From NCBI RefSeq assembly GCF_004358345.1, contig NZ_CP037952.1:1612001-1676000 (forward strand): 64,000 nucleotides of DNA. The letters are read 5' to 3'. Made by a program: the position numbers and the translations under genes. The notes below the pieces were generated by a model. That model did no database searches and was not told the origin of the DNA. It worked only from the letters and a program-made list of their open reading frames with translations. Shown piece after piece: positions 1-8,117 of this stretch. The stretch is from Parashewanella spongiae. GTDB lineage: Bacteria; Pseudomonadota; Gammaproteobacteria; Enterobacterales; Shewanellaceae. Within the stretch, counting starts at the first letter, position 1, and each line of letters opens with the position of its first letter.

Positions 1-2
1 GT

Positions 3-437
3 AAAAACTTAGGCACTCCAGGTAACAACCCACTTGGTCGTATTTTGAAGGCTTACCATGACAATAAGAATTCAGATGTTGAAACCATTGAGTTAAAACT
101 TGACGAAGCTATTTTGAAAGAAACACCTGCACTTGAAAAAGGCTTATCAATCATTAAAGTTTTTGCTGCTATTGCACCTATGATGGGTCTACTTGGTACT
201 GTTACCGGTATGATTGCAACTTTCCAAAGTATTCAATTATTTGGTACGGGCGATCCTAAACTTATGGCTGGTGGTATTTCTATGGCACTTATCACAACTG
301 TTCAAGGTTTGATTGCTGCATTGCCTCTAATGTTACTACACGCGATTGTTTCAGCTAAAAGTAAGTCTGTTGTTCAAGTTCTAGAAGAACAAAGCGCAGG
401 TCTTGTTGCACAGCACGCTGAGAAGAGGGCTGACTAA
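3..437 (+). CDS. MotA/TolQ/ExbB proton channel protein, C-terminal part (TtpC/ExbB1-like)
   Basis: The frame is open to the left edge, so the N-terminus lies outside the window. The visible part carries the conserved ExbB/TolQ core: the segment around GLLGTVTGMIATFQSI, a glycine-rich turn (GTGDPKLMAGGIS) and a last membrane helix (LITTVQGLIAALPLML). Such proteins form the inner-membrane proton channel that energises TonB. The next gene is a second, shorter ExbB, followed by exbD, tonB and a TPR gene; this order is known from TonB2 systems of Vibrio and Shewanella, where the first gene is the long coiled-coil TtpC. Its stop TAA overlaps the next ATG by one base, which indicates translational coupling. 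I infer TtpC from gene order; the diagnostic N-terminal region is not visible. Confidence 0.85.
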   Translation, partial: KNLGTPGNNPLGRILKAYHDNKNSDVETIELKLDEAILKETPALEKGLSIIKVFAAIAPMMGLLGTVTGMIATFQSIQLFGTGDPKLMAGGISMALITTVQGLIAALPLMLLHAIVSAKSKSVVQVLEEQSAGLVAQHAEKRAD

Positions 438-964
438 TGATGCTATTCCTGATGGACATTTGGGATTCCGTCAGGGGCTTCATGGCCTCCGGAGGCAACG
501 TCCTCTGGCTGGTTGCGGGAGTACTGTTCCTAATGTGGGTTTTAATGCTTGAACGTTATTGGTACCTTAATTGGATTATGCCAACTAAAAATAAAGCAAT
601 TATCGCTGCATGGGACGCACGAGAAGATTCGACTTCTTGGTACGCTCACCGCATTCGTGAAGCTTGGGTATCCCAGGCCAAACAAGAACTAAACGCGGGT
701 ATGTTGATTATCAAAACGCTGGTTGCTGCTTGTCCTATGATTGGACTGCTTGGAACAGTGACAGGGATGATTACCGTATTTGATGTGATGGCAGTTCATG
801 GTACGGGTAATGCTCGTATGATGGCCGCTGGTATTTCCATGGCGACCATGCCGACAATGGCGGGAATGGTTGCAGCATTATCAGGAGTATTTTTTAGTAC
901 TCGTCTTGATGCAAAAATGAAAATCAGCATGGAAAAGCTAAAAGATAGCTTGCCACACCACTAG
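437..964 (+). CDS. exbB: ExbB biopolymer transport protein (TonB2 system)
   Basis: This 175-residue protein has three membrane segments: about residues 17-36, then a pair near 93-113 and 138-158. The family signature LLGTVTGMITVFDVM lies in the second segment and the conserved GISMAT turn before the third. ExbB pentamers, with ExbD, use the proton gradient to drive TonB. The ATG overlaps the stop of the upstream ExbB-type gene and exbD begins 13 bases downstream, so this is a tight operon. Length and topology are normal for the short ExbB2 form. Confidence 0.93.
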   Translation: MMLFLMDIWDSVRGFMASGGNVLWLVAGVLFLMWVLMLERYWYLNWIMPTKNKAIIAAWDAREDSTSWYAHRIREAWVSQAKQELNAGMLIIKTLVAACPMIGLLGTVTGMITVFDVMAVHGTGNARMMAAGISMATMPTMAGMVAALSGVFFSTRLDAKMKISMEKLKDSLPHH

Positions 965-977
965 AGAGAGATTGAAC

Positions 978-1382
978 ATGGCACGTAAAAAGCATTCTGG
1001 CGTAGAGGATGAAGCACAGATCGATATGACTCCGATGCTCGACATCGTTTTCATTATGTTGATCTTCTTTATTGTAACTACGTCGTTCATCAAGCCATCG
1101 GGTCTTGATTACAATAAGCCAGAAGCATCGCAGGCAACGACTAAGAAGTCCGCGAATATCTTCATCGGCGTAAGCAGTACAGGCGTTATTAAAATGGAAA
1201 ACCGTCAGGTTGACATTGAGCGTGTAACGGCAAACGTTGAACGTATGTTGGCTGAGTCCCCTGAAGCTGCGGTACTGATTGAAGCTGATAAAAAAGCGGA
1301 ACACGGTATAGTCGTTAAGGTACTCGATAGTGTTAAAAAAGCTGGCATAGATAAAGTTTCTGTTTCAGCAGGGAAGGATTAA
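978..1382 (+). CDS. exbD: ExbD/TolR biopolymer transport protein
   Basis: This small protein (134 residues) has one N-terminal membrane helix and a periplasmic domain. The motif IDMTPMLDIVFIMLIFFI at about residues 16-33 contains the conserved Asp needed for proton movement. I chose ATG 978 over TTG 972 because the purine-rich stretch GAGAGAG ends a few bases before it. It lies between exbB and tonB and its stop is one base from the tonB start. It works with ExbB to energise TonB. Confidence 0.93.
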   Translation: MARKKHSGVEDEAQIDMTPMLDIVFIMLIFFIVTTSFIKPSGLDYNKPEASQATTKKSANIFIGVSSTGVIKMENRQVDIERVTANVERMLAESPEAAVLIEADKKAEHGIVVKVLDSVKKAGIDKVSVSAGKD

Positions 1383-1383
1383 T

Positions 1384-2001
1384 ATGCTCAGAGGAATAGT
1401 ATCTGTCATCGTTGGTGGAGCTGTTACCTTTGGACTGTTTGTCTTCATGGCCTTTTTGGTCGGTGGCGGCGCTAAACGCGCCGACACCAAAACTGAATCT
1501 CCAGTGATTGAGATCAGTATGGAGGAACCAGATTCCAAAGCGCAGCAAAAGCCACGGGTAAAACCAAAGCCACCAGCTCCGCCTGAGCAGCCACCTAAGC
1601 CTAATGTACCACCGCCAGATAATTCGTCTGACATTGATACAAGTTTATCGTTTAATCCGTCAGGATTATCATCAACAGCAGGCCGCGGTACCTTTAAATT
1701 GGGTAATATGATGACACGTGATGGTGATGTTACGCCTATCGTTCGTATTAACCCACAGTATCCACCCGCTGCAGCACGTGATGGCAAAGAAGGTTATGTA
1801 ACCTTAAGCTTTGCAATTAACACACTCGGCGGTGTTGAAGATGTGAAAGTTATCGATGCTAAGCCAAAGCGTATTTTTAACAAAGCTGCACGTAGAGCTT
1901 TGAAAAAGTGGAAATACAAACCGCAAATTGTTGATGGTAAAGCGCAAAAGCGTAGTGGTTTAAAAGTTACTTTGGACTTTACATTGGATCAGGAGGGGTA
2001 A
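1384..2001 (+). CDS. tonB: TonB energy transducer (TonB2-type)
   Basis: A single N-terminal anchor (residues 5-28) is followed by a Pro/Lys-rich spacer (about 54-80, with PKPPAPPEQPP) and a C-terminal TonB domain from about 115 to 205. The domain includes RINPQYPPAAARDG, matching the YP motif of TonB C-termini, and ends in VTLDFTL. TonB spans the periplasm and passes energy to outer-membrane receptors. At 205 residues it is of the short TonB2 class. It follows exbD with one base between them and is followed 5 bases later by a TPR protein, as in other TonB2 loci. Iron (Fur) control is usual for the family, but no Fur box is visible because the promoter is outside the window. Confidence 0.93.
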   Translation: MLRGIVSVIVGGAVTFGLFVFMAFLVGGGAKRADTKTESPVIEISMEEPDSKAQQKPRVKPKPPAPPEQPPKPNVPPPDNSSDIDTSLSFNPSGLSSTAGRGTFKLGNMMTRDGDVTPIVRINPQYPPAAARDGKEGYVTLSFAINTLGGVEDVKVIDAKPKRIFNKAARRALKKWKYKPQIVDGKAQKRSGLKVTLDFTLDQEG

Positions 2002-2006
2002 TAAAC

Positions 2007-3251
2007 ATGGCTAAGTTTAATAAACTAGCGACTGCATTGTTGCTCTCTTTTGGTGCTGTTGCAATTGCTCCAGCGGTCAATGCTGCCGATAAATGCCCTA
2101 TTGAATTACGTAAATCAAAAGCAATGGGGCAAAGCACAGGTAAAAAGATTCAAAAAGCCTTTAAAGCTTATGGCGAAGATTTGTTTGATGAATCGATAGC
2201 CATTTTGCTTGAAGCTAATCCTAAAAATGACTTTGACAAAGCCAGTGTTGCACGTTTTTTGGGTAACTTGTACGCCCAAAAGGAACAATATACCAAGGCT
2301 TTGAATCAGTTAAAATTAGCGGCTGATACGAATGTTTTGGGTGGCACTGAACACGCGGATACACTTCGTGCTGTTGCTGATTTATCCATGCAAGATAAGA
2401 ATTACAAACAAGCGATCGAACACTATGAAAAGTGGATGACGTTTACTTGTAAGTCTGATGTTAAAGTCTATACCTTATTAGCAGTTGCACATGTGCAATT
2501 AAAGCAATGGGATGATGTGATTGTAAACGCTGATAAAGCGATTGCCATTGCAGATAAGCCAATCAAAGACTTGTATAACGCAAAAGTAAATGCTTATTTT
2601 AATAAAAAGCAAAATAAAAATGCGATTAAAGTGCTTGAAACAGCTGTTCAATTGTTTGACGATGATGGTGCACTGTGGCGTCAATTAGCTCAGTTTTATT
2701 TAGCAACTGAAAACTATAAGCAAGCGTTAGCTACTTATGATTTAGCTTATAAAGCAGGCTTTTTGGAATCAGCAAGCGATATCACTCGTCTAGCTCAATT
2801 ATTGAGTCAAGGTGGTTCTGGCTATAAAGCTGCTAAAGTGTACAATAAGCACCTGAAATCTGGACTTATTGAGAAAAATGCTAAGAGCTTTAAACAGCTT
2901 GCTGTGTTTTATCAATCGGCTAAAGAGTTCAAGTTAGCGGCTGACAATTATGGTGAAGCGGCAGCCTTAGATAATGATCCAAAGCTTTATTTAAAGCAGG
3001 GACAGTTTTTAACTTTATCAGAACGATATGGACAAGCTGTTAATGCGTTTAATAAGGCATTGAAAGCGAACATTAAAAATCGTGGTGCTGTTCATGTAGA
3101 GCTTGGGAGAGCTTACTTGGAGCTTAAGCAATATAAATCTGCTTACAAGAGCTTCCAGTTAGCAATGAAGGACAAAAAATCCGCTCGCACAGCCAAAGGC
3201 ATGTTGTCTTACGTGAAAGAAAAAGCCAAAATACATAAAGTTTCTTTGTAG
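2007..3251 (+). CDS. Periplasmic TPR protein of the TonB2 cluster
   Basis: A signal peptide (residues 1-26, cleavage likely after VNAA) precedes a helical protein of 414 residues built of tetratricopeptide-like repeats. Repeating helix pairs are visible around residues 78-110, 118-145, 215-250 and 320-360, for example YTKALNQLKLAADTNV and YGQAVNAFNKALKANI. TPR proteins are scaffolds; genes like this end many ExbB2-ExbD2-TonB2 operons and are thought to assist transport, but the exact role is not established. It starts 5 bases after tonB and is followed by a strong terminator, so it closes the operon. Confidence 0.88.
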   Translation: MAKFNKLATALLLSFGAVAIAPAVNAADKCPIELRKSKAMGQSTGKKIQKAFKAYGEDLFDESIAILLEANPKNDFDKASVARFLGNLYAQKEQYTKALNQLKLAADTNVLGGTEHADTLRAVADLSMQDKNYKQAIEHYEKWMTFTCKSDVKVYTLLAVAHVQLKQWDDVIVNADKAIAIADKPIKDLYNAKVNAYFNKKQNKNAIKVLETAVQLFDDDGALWRQLAQFYLATENYKQALATYDLAYKAGFLESASDITRLAQLLSQGGSGYKAAKVYNKHLKSGLIEKNAKSFKQLAVFYQSAKEFKLAADNYGEAAALDNDPKLYLKQGQFLTLSERYGQAVNAFNKALKANIKNRGAVHVELGRAYLELKQYKSAYKSFQLAMKDKKSARTAKGMLSYVKEKAKIHKVSL

Positions 3252-3263
3252 TGATTCTTTCAT

Positions 3264-3297
3264 AAAAAAACACCTCCAATATGGAGGTGTTTTTTTA
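3264..3297 (+). terminator. Rho-independent terminator of the tonB2 operon
   Basis: The arms ACACCTCC and GGAGGTGT flank a short AATAT loop, with an A run before and a T run after. It lies 12 bases after the TPR stop codon and can work in both directions. Confidence 0.9.
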
Positions 3298-3314
3298 TGT
3301 CTATTCGGGAAATT

Positions 3315-3514
3315 ATACCAATTACAGTAATTAAATAGCCAACTCAGAGCTATGTATGTGTTAAAAGTTTTTGAATTATCCCGACAAAAGCACTAAGTGC
3401 GTTGAACGCCAGTTTTGTATGGCGGCCGTAGGGAATATAGTACTTCAAACTTGCGTCTTGTACTGAAATCCTTTAGCTCTTGCTGAGTGGGAAGTTAATT
3501 ACTGTAATTGGTAT
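3315..3514. repeat. Family A inverted-repeat element (internally deleted copy, 200 bp)
   Basis: The ends are ATACCAATTACAGTAATTAA and its near-perfect reverse complement TTAATTACTGTAATTGGTAT. The interior matches the longer 351-bp copy at 35069-35419 but lacks a block after the left ~45 bp. There is no coding capacity. Its last base is the last base of the stop codon of the adjacent minus-strand GGDEF-like gene. Confidence 0.85.
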
Positions 3515-4023
3515 CAATCCCAATAAATGACTTCGAGCTGCTTTTTAGGTTGATTGGCAAGTTTTTCAGAGGCTTTTTTCACTTTAATAAAAAGTCCATC
3601 AGATTGCTTACATATAGACGGCATACAATGCCCAGCAGTTATTTTACAATCAAAGCGTTGATTATAATTATGATGAGCATCTAAGCGCACTTCCTCAATA
3701 GCATCTGTTACACGCTGAATAGTGGCCTTCATGCCATAATCATCAACATTGAACACACCAATAGTGAAATAACCTTTTTCATGTCTTGCAATTAAGTCAT
3801 TATTTCTTAATAAACGACTTTTTAGCTTAGAAGATAGTTTTTTGATGACAGGACTCATATTAGGTATTTCATCTATGTTAGTCCGCAGATACAATAAGGC
3901 TAACCCTTGTTGCTTTGATAAATGTTTTTGCCATTCTCGATTGAACGCTTCAATAAAGTATGTGTGATTATATACACCGGTCTCTGTATCTCTAAAAGCC
4001 GGTTTTCTCCATGAGTACAACAT
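3514..4023 (-). CDS. Degenerate GGDEF-domain protein
   Basis: The 169-residue protein begins just before the DxxTGxYN motif typical of diguanylate cyclases (here DTETGVYNHTYFIEAF) and shows the rest of a GGDEF fold. The signature position GG(D/E)EF is replaced by EKGYF (about residues 89-93) and the product-binding residues are absent, so it should not make cyclic di-GMP. It has no membrane segment or sensor domain. ATG 4023 has an AGGGG site upstream. It may be a c-di-GMP-independent regulator or a relic. The stop codon merges with the family A repeat. Confidence 0.7.
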   Translation of the reverse strand: MLYSWRKPAFRDTETGVYNHTYFIEAFNREWQKHLSKQQGLALLYLRTNIDEIPNMSPVIKKLSSKLKSRLLRNNDLIARHEKGYFTIGVFNVDDYGMKATIQRVTDAIEEVRLDAHHNYNQRFDCKITAGHCMPSICKQSDGLFIKVKKASEKLANQPKKQLEVIYWD

Positions 4024-4171
4024 GCTTTACCCCTAAAAAAGCACTCAACAAACAGCTACAAGTATAGATGACTATTTTGTAATAATTTTAATAACCCTTT
4101 ATTTCACAAGTAAATAGCAATAATTAATGTTTGCTTGAGATGAATTTTAGATAAGACTTGCAGGTATAAAA

Positions 4172-5986
4172 ATGAAAAAATCCCTCATCATGTTAGCCGT
4201 TGGAGCAGTGCTTTCACTGTCTGCCTGTGATAACAATTCAGCACAAAATCAATCAGAGCAAAAAACGACCGAGCAAACAAAGCAAGTTAAAGCAGGTGCG
4301 GCGTACAATAAGCTTGTCGATCAGTTTTTTAAAGATCAATTGGCTTTGAATCCATTGATGGCGACATTTGTTGGTGTGAGTGATTATAACGATCAATTTG
4401 GCGGTGATTTAACCGAAAAATACCTTAAAGATCGCCATGATCTTAACCAAAGCTATTTTGATAAAGTTAGAAAAATTGATCGTAATGCTCTGTCGCCTGA
4501 TCTGCAATTGAGTTACGATTTATTTGCTTATGATCGTGATATGTCGCTTATCGGTGAAACCTTTCCAGATCGTTGGTTGCCGATTAACCAGTTTTACAGC
4601 ACGGTAATTACTATGGTGCAGCTTGGCAGTGGAGAAAGTGCGCAACCGTTTAATACCGTAGCCGATTATAAAAATTGGTTATCACGCCTAGACGGCTTTA
4701 TTGACTGGACAAAACTGGCACAACAACGGATGGATGAAGGCATTGAAAATAAAGTCGTGCTGCCAAGAGTGCTTGTCGAGCGTTTTATTCCTCAGCTGCA
4801 AGCCCAAATTGTTGCCAAACCAGAGGAAAGCATTTTTTATTCGCCAATCAACAATTTTCCAGAAAGCTTCTCGGCTGATGATAAAACCAAATTAACCGCT
4901 GAATATCAATCGATGATTGTTGAAAAGCTTATGCCAGCATTTACTTCTTTAGAGAAGTACTTTGTATCGACCTATTTGCCGAACGCCCGTGCTTCCGACG
5001 GTTGGTCAGCAATGCCAAATGGTAAAAAGTGGTATCAATACTTAGCAAACTCGCACACCACAACAAAATTACCAGTTGATGAAATTCACGAAATTGGTTT
5101 AAAAGAAGTTGCACGAATATTATCTGAAATGGATCAAGTTCGTGAAAAAGTTGGATTTAAGGGTGATTTAAAAGCCTTTTTCGGTTCACTTTCATCAGAG
5201 TCTCAGTACTTTTTCACAGATAGACAAGGATTAGTAGATGGCTATATGGATCTTAAAAAGACGATAAATAAAGAGCTTCCTAAATACTTTAATGTTATGC
5301 CTGTTGCGGATTATGTGGTTAAGCCTGTAGAAAGCTTTCGTGAAAAGTCAGCGGCTGGTGCGTCCTATGAGTCTCCCGCGGTGGACGGTTCACGCCCTGG
5401 TATCTTTTATATCAATACCTATAACTTAAAAGCTCAACCAAAATGGGGGATGACGACGTTGTCGCTGCATGAAGCCGCACCTGGTCACCATTTCCAAATT
5501 GCGATTAAGCAAGAATTGCAAGGTGTACCTGAGTTCCAACGTTTCAGTGGCTATACCGCCTTTGAAGAAGGCTGGGCATTATATGCAGAATATTTAGGTA
5601 TCGAGATGGGCGTGTTCTCAGATCCTTATCAATACTTCGGTAAGCTTTCTGATGAAATGCTGCGTGCAATGAGACTTGTTGTTGACACAGGCTTGCATGC
5701 AAAGGGTTGGAGCCGTGAGCAAGCTATTCAGTATATGAAAGATAACTCACCGATGGCTGAAACAGACATTGTTGCCGAAGTTGAGCGGTACATGGCAATT
5801 CCTGGGCAAGCCTTGTCATATAAAATTGGCCAGTTGAAAATTATTGATCTCCGCGAGAAGGCGGAAAAAGCACTTGGCACTAAGTTTGATTTAAAAGATT
5901 TTCATGATCAAATTCTAACCACAGGTTCATTGCCAATGGCTGTCATGGAGCAAAAAATTGATCATTGGATTTCATCTAAAAAGTAA
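4172..5986 (+). CDS. DUF885 family lipoprotein (putative zinc peptidase)
   Basis: The N-terminus is a lipoprotein signal with lipobox LSLSAC (Cys 19), so the 604-residue protein is likely membrane-anchored in the periplasm. The DUF885 core has the zinc-type motif HEAAPGHHFQ at about residues 433-442, followed about 30 residues later by FEEGWALYAEYLG, whose Glu is the expected third ligand. The family resembles thermolysin-type metallopeptidases; substrates are mostly unknown. It stands alone with a terminator-like hairpin after it. Length is normal and no damage is seen. Confidence 0.88.
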   Translation: MKKSLIMLAVGAVLSLSACDNNSAQNQSEQKTTEQTKQVKAGAAYNKLVDQFFKDQLALNPLMATFVGVSDYNDQFGGDLTEKYLKDRHDLNQSYFDKVRKIDRNALSPDLQLSYDLFAYDRDMSLIGETFPDRWLPINQFYSTVITMVQLGSGESAQPFNTVADYKNWLSRLDGFIDWTKLAQQRMDEGIENKVVLPRVLVERFIPQLQAQIVAKPEESIFYSPINNFPESFSADDKTKLTAEYQSMIVEKLMPAFTSLEKYFVSTYLPNARASDGWSAMPNGKKWYQYLANSHTTTKLPVDEIHEIGLKEVARILSEMDQVREKVGFKGDLKAFFGSLSSESQYFFTDRQGLVDGYMDLKKTINKELPKYFNVMPVADYVVKPVESFREKSAAGASYESPAVDGSRPGIFYINTYNLKAQPKWGMTTLSLHEAAPGHHFQIAIKQELQGVPEFQRFSGYTAFEEGWALYAEYLGIEMGVFSDPYQYFGKLSDEMLRAMRLVVDTGLHAKGWSREQAIQYMKDNSPMAETDIVAEVERYMAIPGQALSYKIGQLKIIDLREKAEKALGTKFDLKDFHDQILTTGSLPMAVMEQKIDHWISSKK

Positions 5987-6008
5987 GCCAATTTAATTTG
6001 ATAAAATG

Positions 6009-6043
6009 ACTAATAGTTTAAACGCCACTATTAGTCGTTTCTT
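6009..6043 (+). terminator. Probable terminator after the DUF885 gene
   Basis: The arms GACTAATAGT and ACTATTAGTC are separated by a 9-base loop and followed by a T-rich stretch. Confidence 0.65.
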
Positions 6044-6054
6044 TAAGGAAGAAG

Positions 6055-6588
6055 ATGACACAACTTGAAACTAAAAATTTATCATTATGTCCGCTAACTA
6101 ATGATGACTGGTCTGATTTTCTAAATTTAAATTTAGATGCAGAAGTTAACCGCTATATCCGAGTTCCAGATTCGCCTTCAATGATCAAAGAGAAGTTTGA
6201 GGGTAGAATAGGGCCTTGGACGTTTGAATCAGAGGAATGGTTAACGCTTGTTATAAGAGAGCATGACGGCAGTTTCGTTGGACTTAGTGGTTTTCATTGC
6301 ACTGATAAAGACTTTAAGCATGTAGAAGTTGGTTATATGCTTGCTTTGACCGCTCAAAGAAAGGGTTATGCAACCGAAAGCTTAAAAGCCATCATCGATT
6401 GGGGAATAACTCATTTCGATGTTCATAAATTCTCAGCGTTTGTGTCAGTAGATAATATTGCATCTCAAAGGGTTTTGATTAAATCAGGGTTTCAACAAGA
6501 AGGCCTGTTACGAGAGAACAATAAAGTGGGCGATGAGTGGCAAGACGATTATTTATTTGGCCTGCTTAGTCGTGATTTTAAGGTATAA
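6055..6588 (+). CDS. GNAT family N-acetyltransferase (RimJ/RimL-like)
   Basis: This 177-residue protein has the GNAT layout. The acetyl-CoA binding region is R-K-G-Y-A-T-E-S at about residues 101-108, equivalent to the Q/RxxGxG/A motif. Motif B follows around FSAFVSVDNIASQRVLIKSGF, typical of the RimJ/RimL group that acetylates ribosomal proteins, amino acids or antibiotics. The substrate cannot be named. An AAGGAAG site sits just before the ATG. Confidence 0.87.
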   Translation: MTQLETKNLSLCPLTNDDWSDFLNLNLDAEVNRYIRVPDSPSMIKEKFEGRIGPWTFESEEWLTLVIREHDGSFVGLSGFHCTDKDFKHVEVGYMLALTAQRKGYATESLKAIIDWGITHFDVHKFSAFVSVDNIASQRVLIKSGFQQEGLLRENNKVGDEWQDDYLFGLLSRDFKV

Positions 6589-6620
6589 TTGTTTTTTTGT
6601 ATTAGTAATAAGGCATACAA

Positions 6621-7244
6621 ATGTCTGAGATAGAGCAACTTCACCTGCGTGATGGTGACGAGTTCATTGAACTTTATAAAATCTTAAAAATTCAAGGCAT
6701 GATCGCATCGGGCGCCGAAGCCAAGCAACTTATTGCCGATGGTTATGTGTTAGTAAATGGTGAAGTTGAAACACGCAAGCGTAAAAAAGTAATTTCAGGT
6801 GAAACCGTAAGTTTTAATGGTGAGTCGGTAATTATCCTAGCTGAAGGAGAAGAACTAATGGAACTCCCAGATGATGATAATGGCAAAATGTTGGCTGCAA
6901 TGGCAGAAGCTGGTATGGATTTAAGCTTACCAACTGATATTGACTTCTTTTTAGTTTTCGAAGGGCAACGTGACGCAGAAACAGCATTAGAAGATCTTGT
7001 TAATTCTGATCTTGAAGGTGAAGTTGAGTTGTTATTCAACGAAGAAACCGCAAAGTGGGAATTGATTGTCAGCATAAATATGGTGCCTGAGTACGACGCA
7101 ATTATTACTCAAGAGTCAACATTAAATGGATTCGCTGAAGAATTTGACGGTATTAGCGATGGCTGGGGCGTGATGCAACAGCAAGAAGGTGATACTGAGT
7201 TTGCTGATGAAGAACATGAATGCAGTGATGCTTGTTCACATTAA
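6621..7244 (+). CDS. Fused S4 RNA-binding domain and RraB-like RNase E regulator
   Basis: Residues 1-78 are an S4-type RNA-binding domain like YbcJ (KILKIQGMIASGAEAKQLI, then DGYVLVNGEVETRKRKK). Residues 80-207 match RraB, the protein inhibitor of RNase E, including the acidic segment, FAEEFDGISDGWGVM, and a Cys/His-containing tail. At 6858 an in-frame ATG is preceded by AAGGAG (6843-6848), so a free RraB-like protein may also be made from an internal start. The two parts are usually separate proteins, and the junction looks like loss of a stop codon between adjacent genes. RNA binding and RNase E inhibition are inferred from the families. Confidence 0.78.
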   Translation: MSEIEQLHLRDGDEFIELYKILKIQGMIASGAEAKQLIADGYVLVNGEVETRKRKKVISGETVSFNGESVIILAEGEELMELPDDDNGKMLAAMAEAGMDLSLPTDIDFFLVFEGQRDAETALEDLVNSDLEGEVELLFNEETAKWELIVSINMVPEYDAIITQESTLNGFAEEFDGISDGWGVMQQQEGDTEFADEEHECSDACSH

Positions 7245-7274
7245 CCGATAGATTACTGTTTATTCAGGTTATTG

Positions 7275-7302
7275 AGAAAACCACCTAATGGTGGTTTTTT
7301 TA
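7275..7302 (+). terminator. Rho-independent terminator after the S4-RraB gene
   Basis: AAAACCACC pairs with GGTGGTTTT across a TAAT loop and is followed by T residues. Confidence 0.88.
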
Positions 7303-7341
7303 TAATGACCTTTTATTTCAATCAATAAAATAAAGAGTCCT

Positions 7342-8109
7342 ATGGAATTCGAGCTTACCTTACAAATTGCACTACTGCTTTTTATTACTGCAGTATTAGC
7401 TGGCTTTATCGACTCGATTGCTGGGGGCGGTGGGTTAATTACAATTCCAGCACTTATGTGGGCGGGAATTCCTCCTATAGCCGCACTTGGTACCAATAAA
7501 TTGCAGTCTTGTGGGGGAAGTTTTTTTGCAAGTTTGTACTTTGTTCGTCATGGCGTGGTTAAGCTGAACAATATGTGGCTTTCATTAGGATGTGCATTTT
7601 TTGGCGCCGCTGTTGGTGCTTTATGTGTTCAGCAAATTGACGCAAGTGTGTTGAAAATTGTTTTGCCGTTTTTAGTATTGGGTATTGGGGTTTACTTTTT
7701 GTTATCTAAAAAACTGTCGGATGAAGACCGCCATCAAATATTAAGCCCAGCATTATTTTCTTTCACAGCGGCATTATTAATCGGTTTTTATGATGGTTTT
7801 TTTGGCCCTGGCACAGGGAGCTTTTTTGCATTGGCTTTTGTCACCTTATCTGGTTTTGGTTTAGCGAAAGCAACCGCTCATGCCAAATTACTCAATTTTT
7901 CTACCAATATTGCGTCTTTGTTGTTGTTTGCTATAGGTGGGCAAGTATTATGGACAGTTGGGCTAATGATGCTTGTTGGTCAAGCGTTTGGGGCAAATAT
8001 AGGTTCTAGATTGGTAGTAACAAAGGGCAGCAAGATTATTCGACCACTGGTTGTGGTGATGTCATTAGCAATGAGTGGCAAATTATTGTTCGATCAATTT
8101 TATTCATAG
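7342..8109 (+). CDS. TSUP family membrane permease (YfcA-like)
   Basis: This 255-residue protein has about eight hydrophobic segments and the twin signature of the TauE/SafE (TSUP) family: FIDSIAGGGGLITIPAL near residue 25 and FYDGFFGPGTGSFF near residue 150. The family exports sulfite, sulfoacetate or similar organic anions across the inner membrane; the substrate here is not known. It lies 8 bases before sbcD, so both may be read from one transcript. Similar YfcA-type genes are common in Shewanella. Confidence 0.88.
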   Translation: MEFELTLQIALLLFITAVLAGFIDSIAGGGGLITIPALMWAGIPPIAALGTNKLQSCGGSFFASLYFVRHGVVKLNNMWLSLGCAFFGAAVGALCVQQIDASVLKIVLPFLVLGIGVYFLLSKKLSDEDRHQILSPALFSFTAALLIGFYDGFFGPGTGSFFALAFVTLSGFGLAKATAHAKLLNFSTNIASLLLFAIGGQVLWTVGLMMLVGQAFGANIGSRLVVTKGSKIIRPLVVVMSLAMSGKLLFDQFYS

Positions 8110-8117
8110 GGCACTCG

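Noticed and set aside
3514-4023. Active diguanylate cyclase
   Set aside because: The GG(D/E)EF signature is absent, so only a degenerate GGDEF fold is supported.
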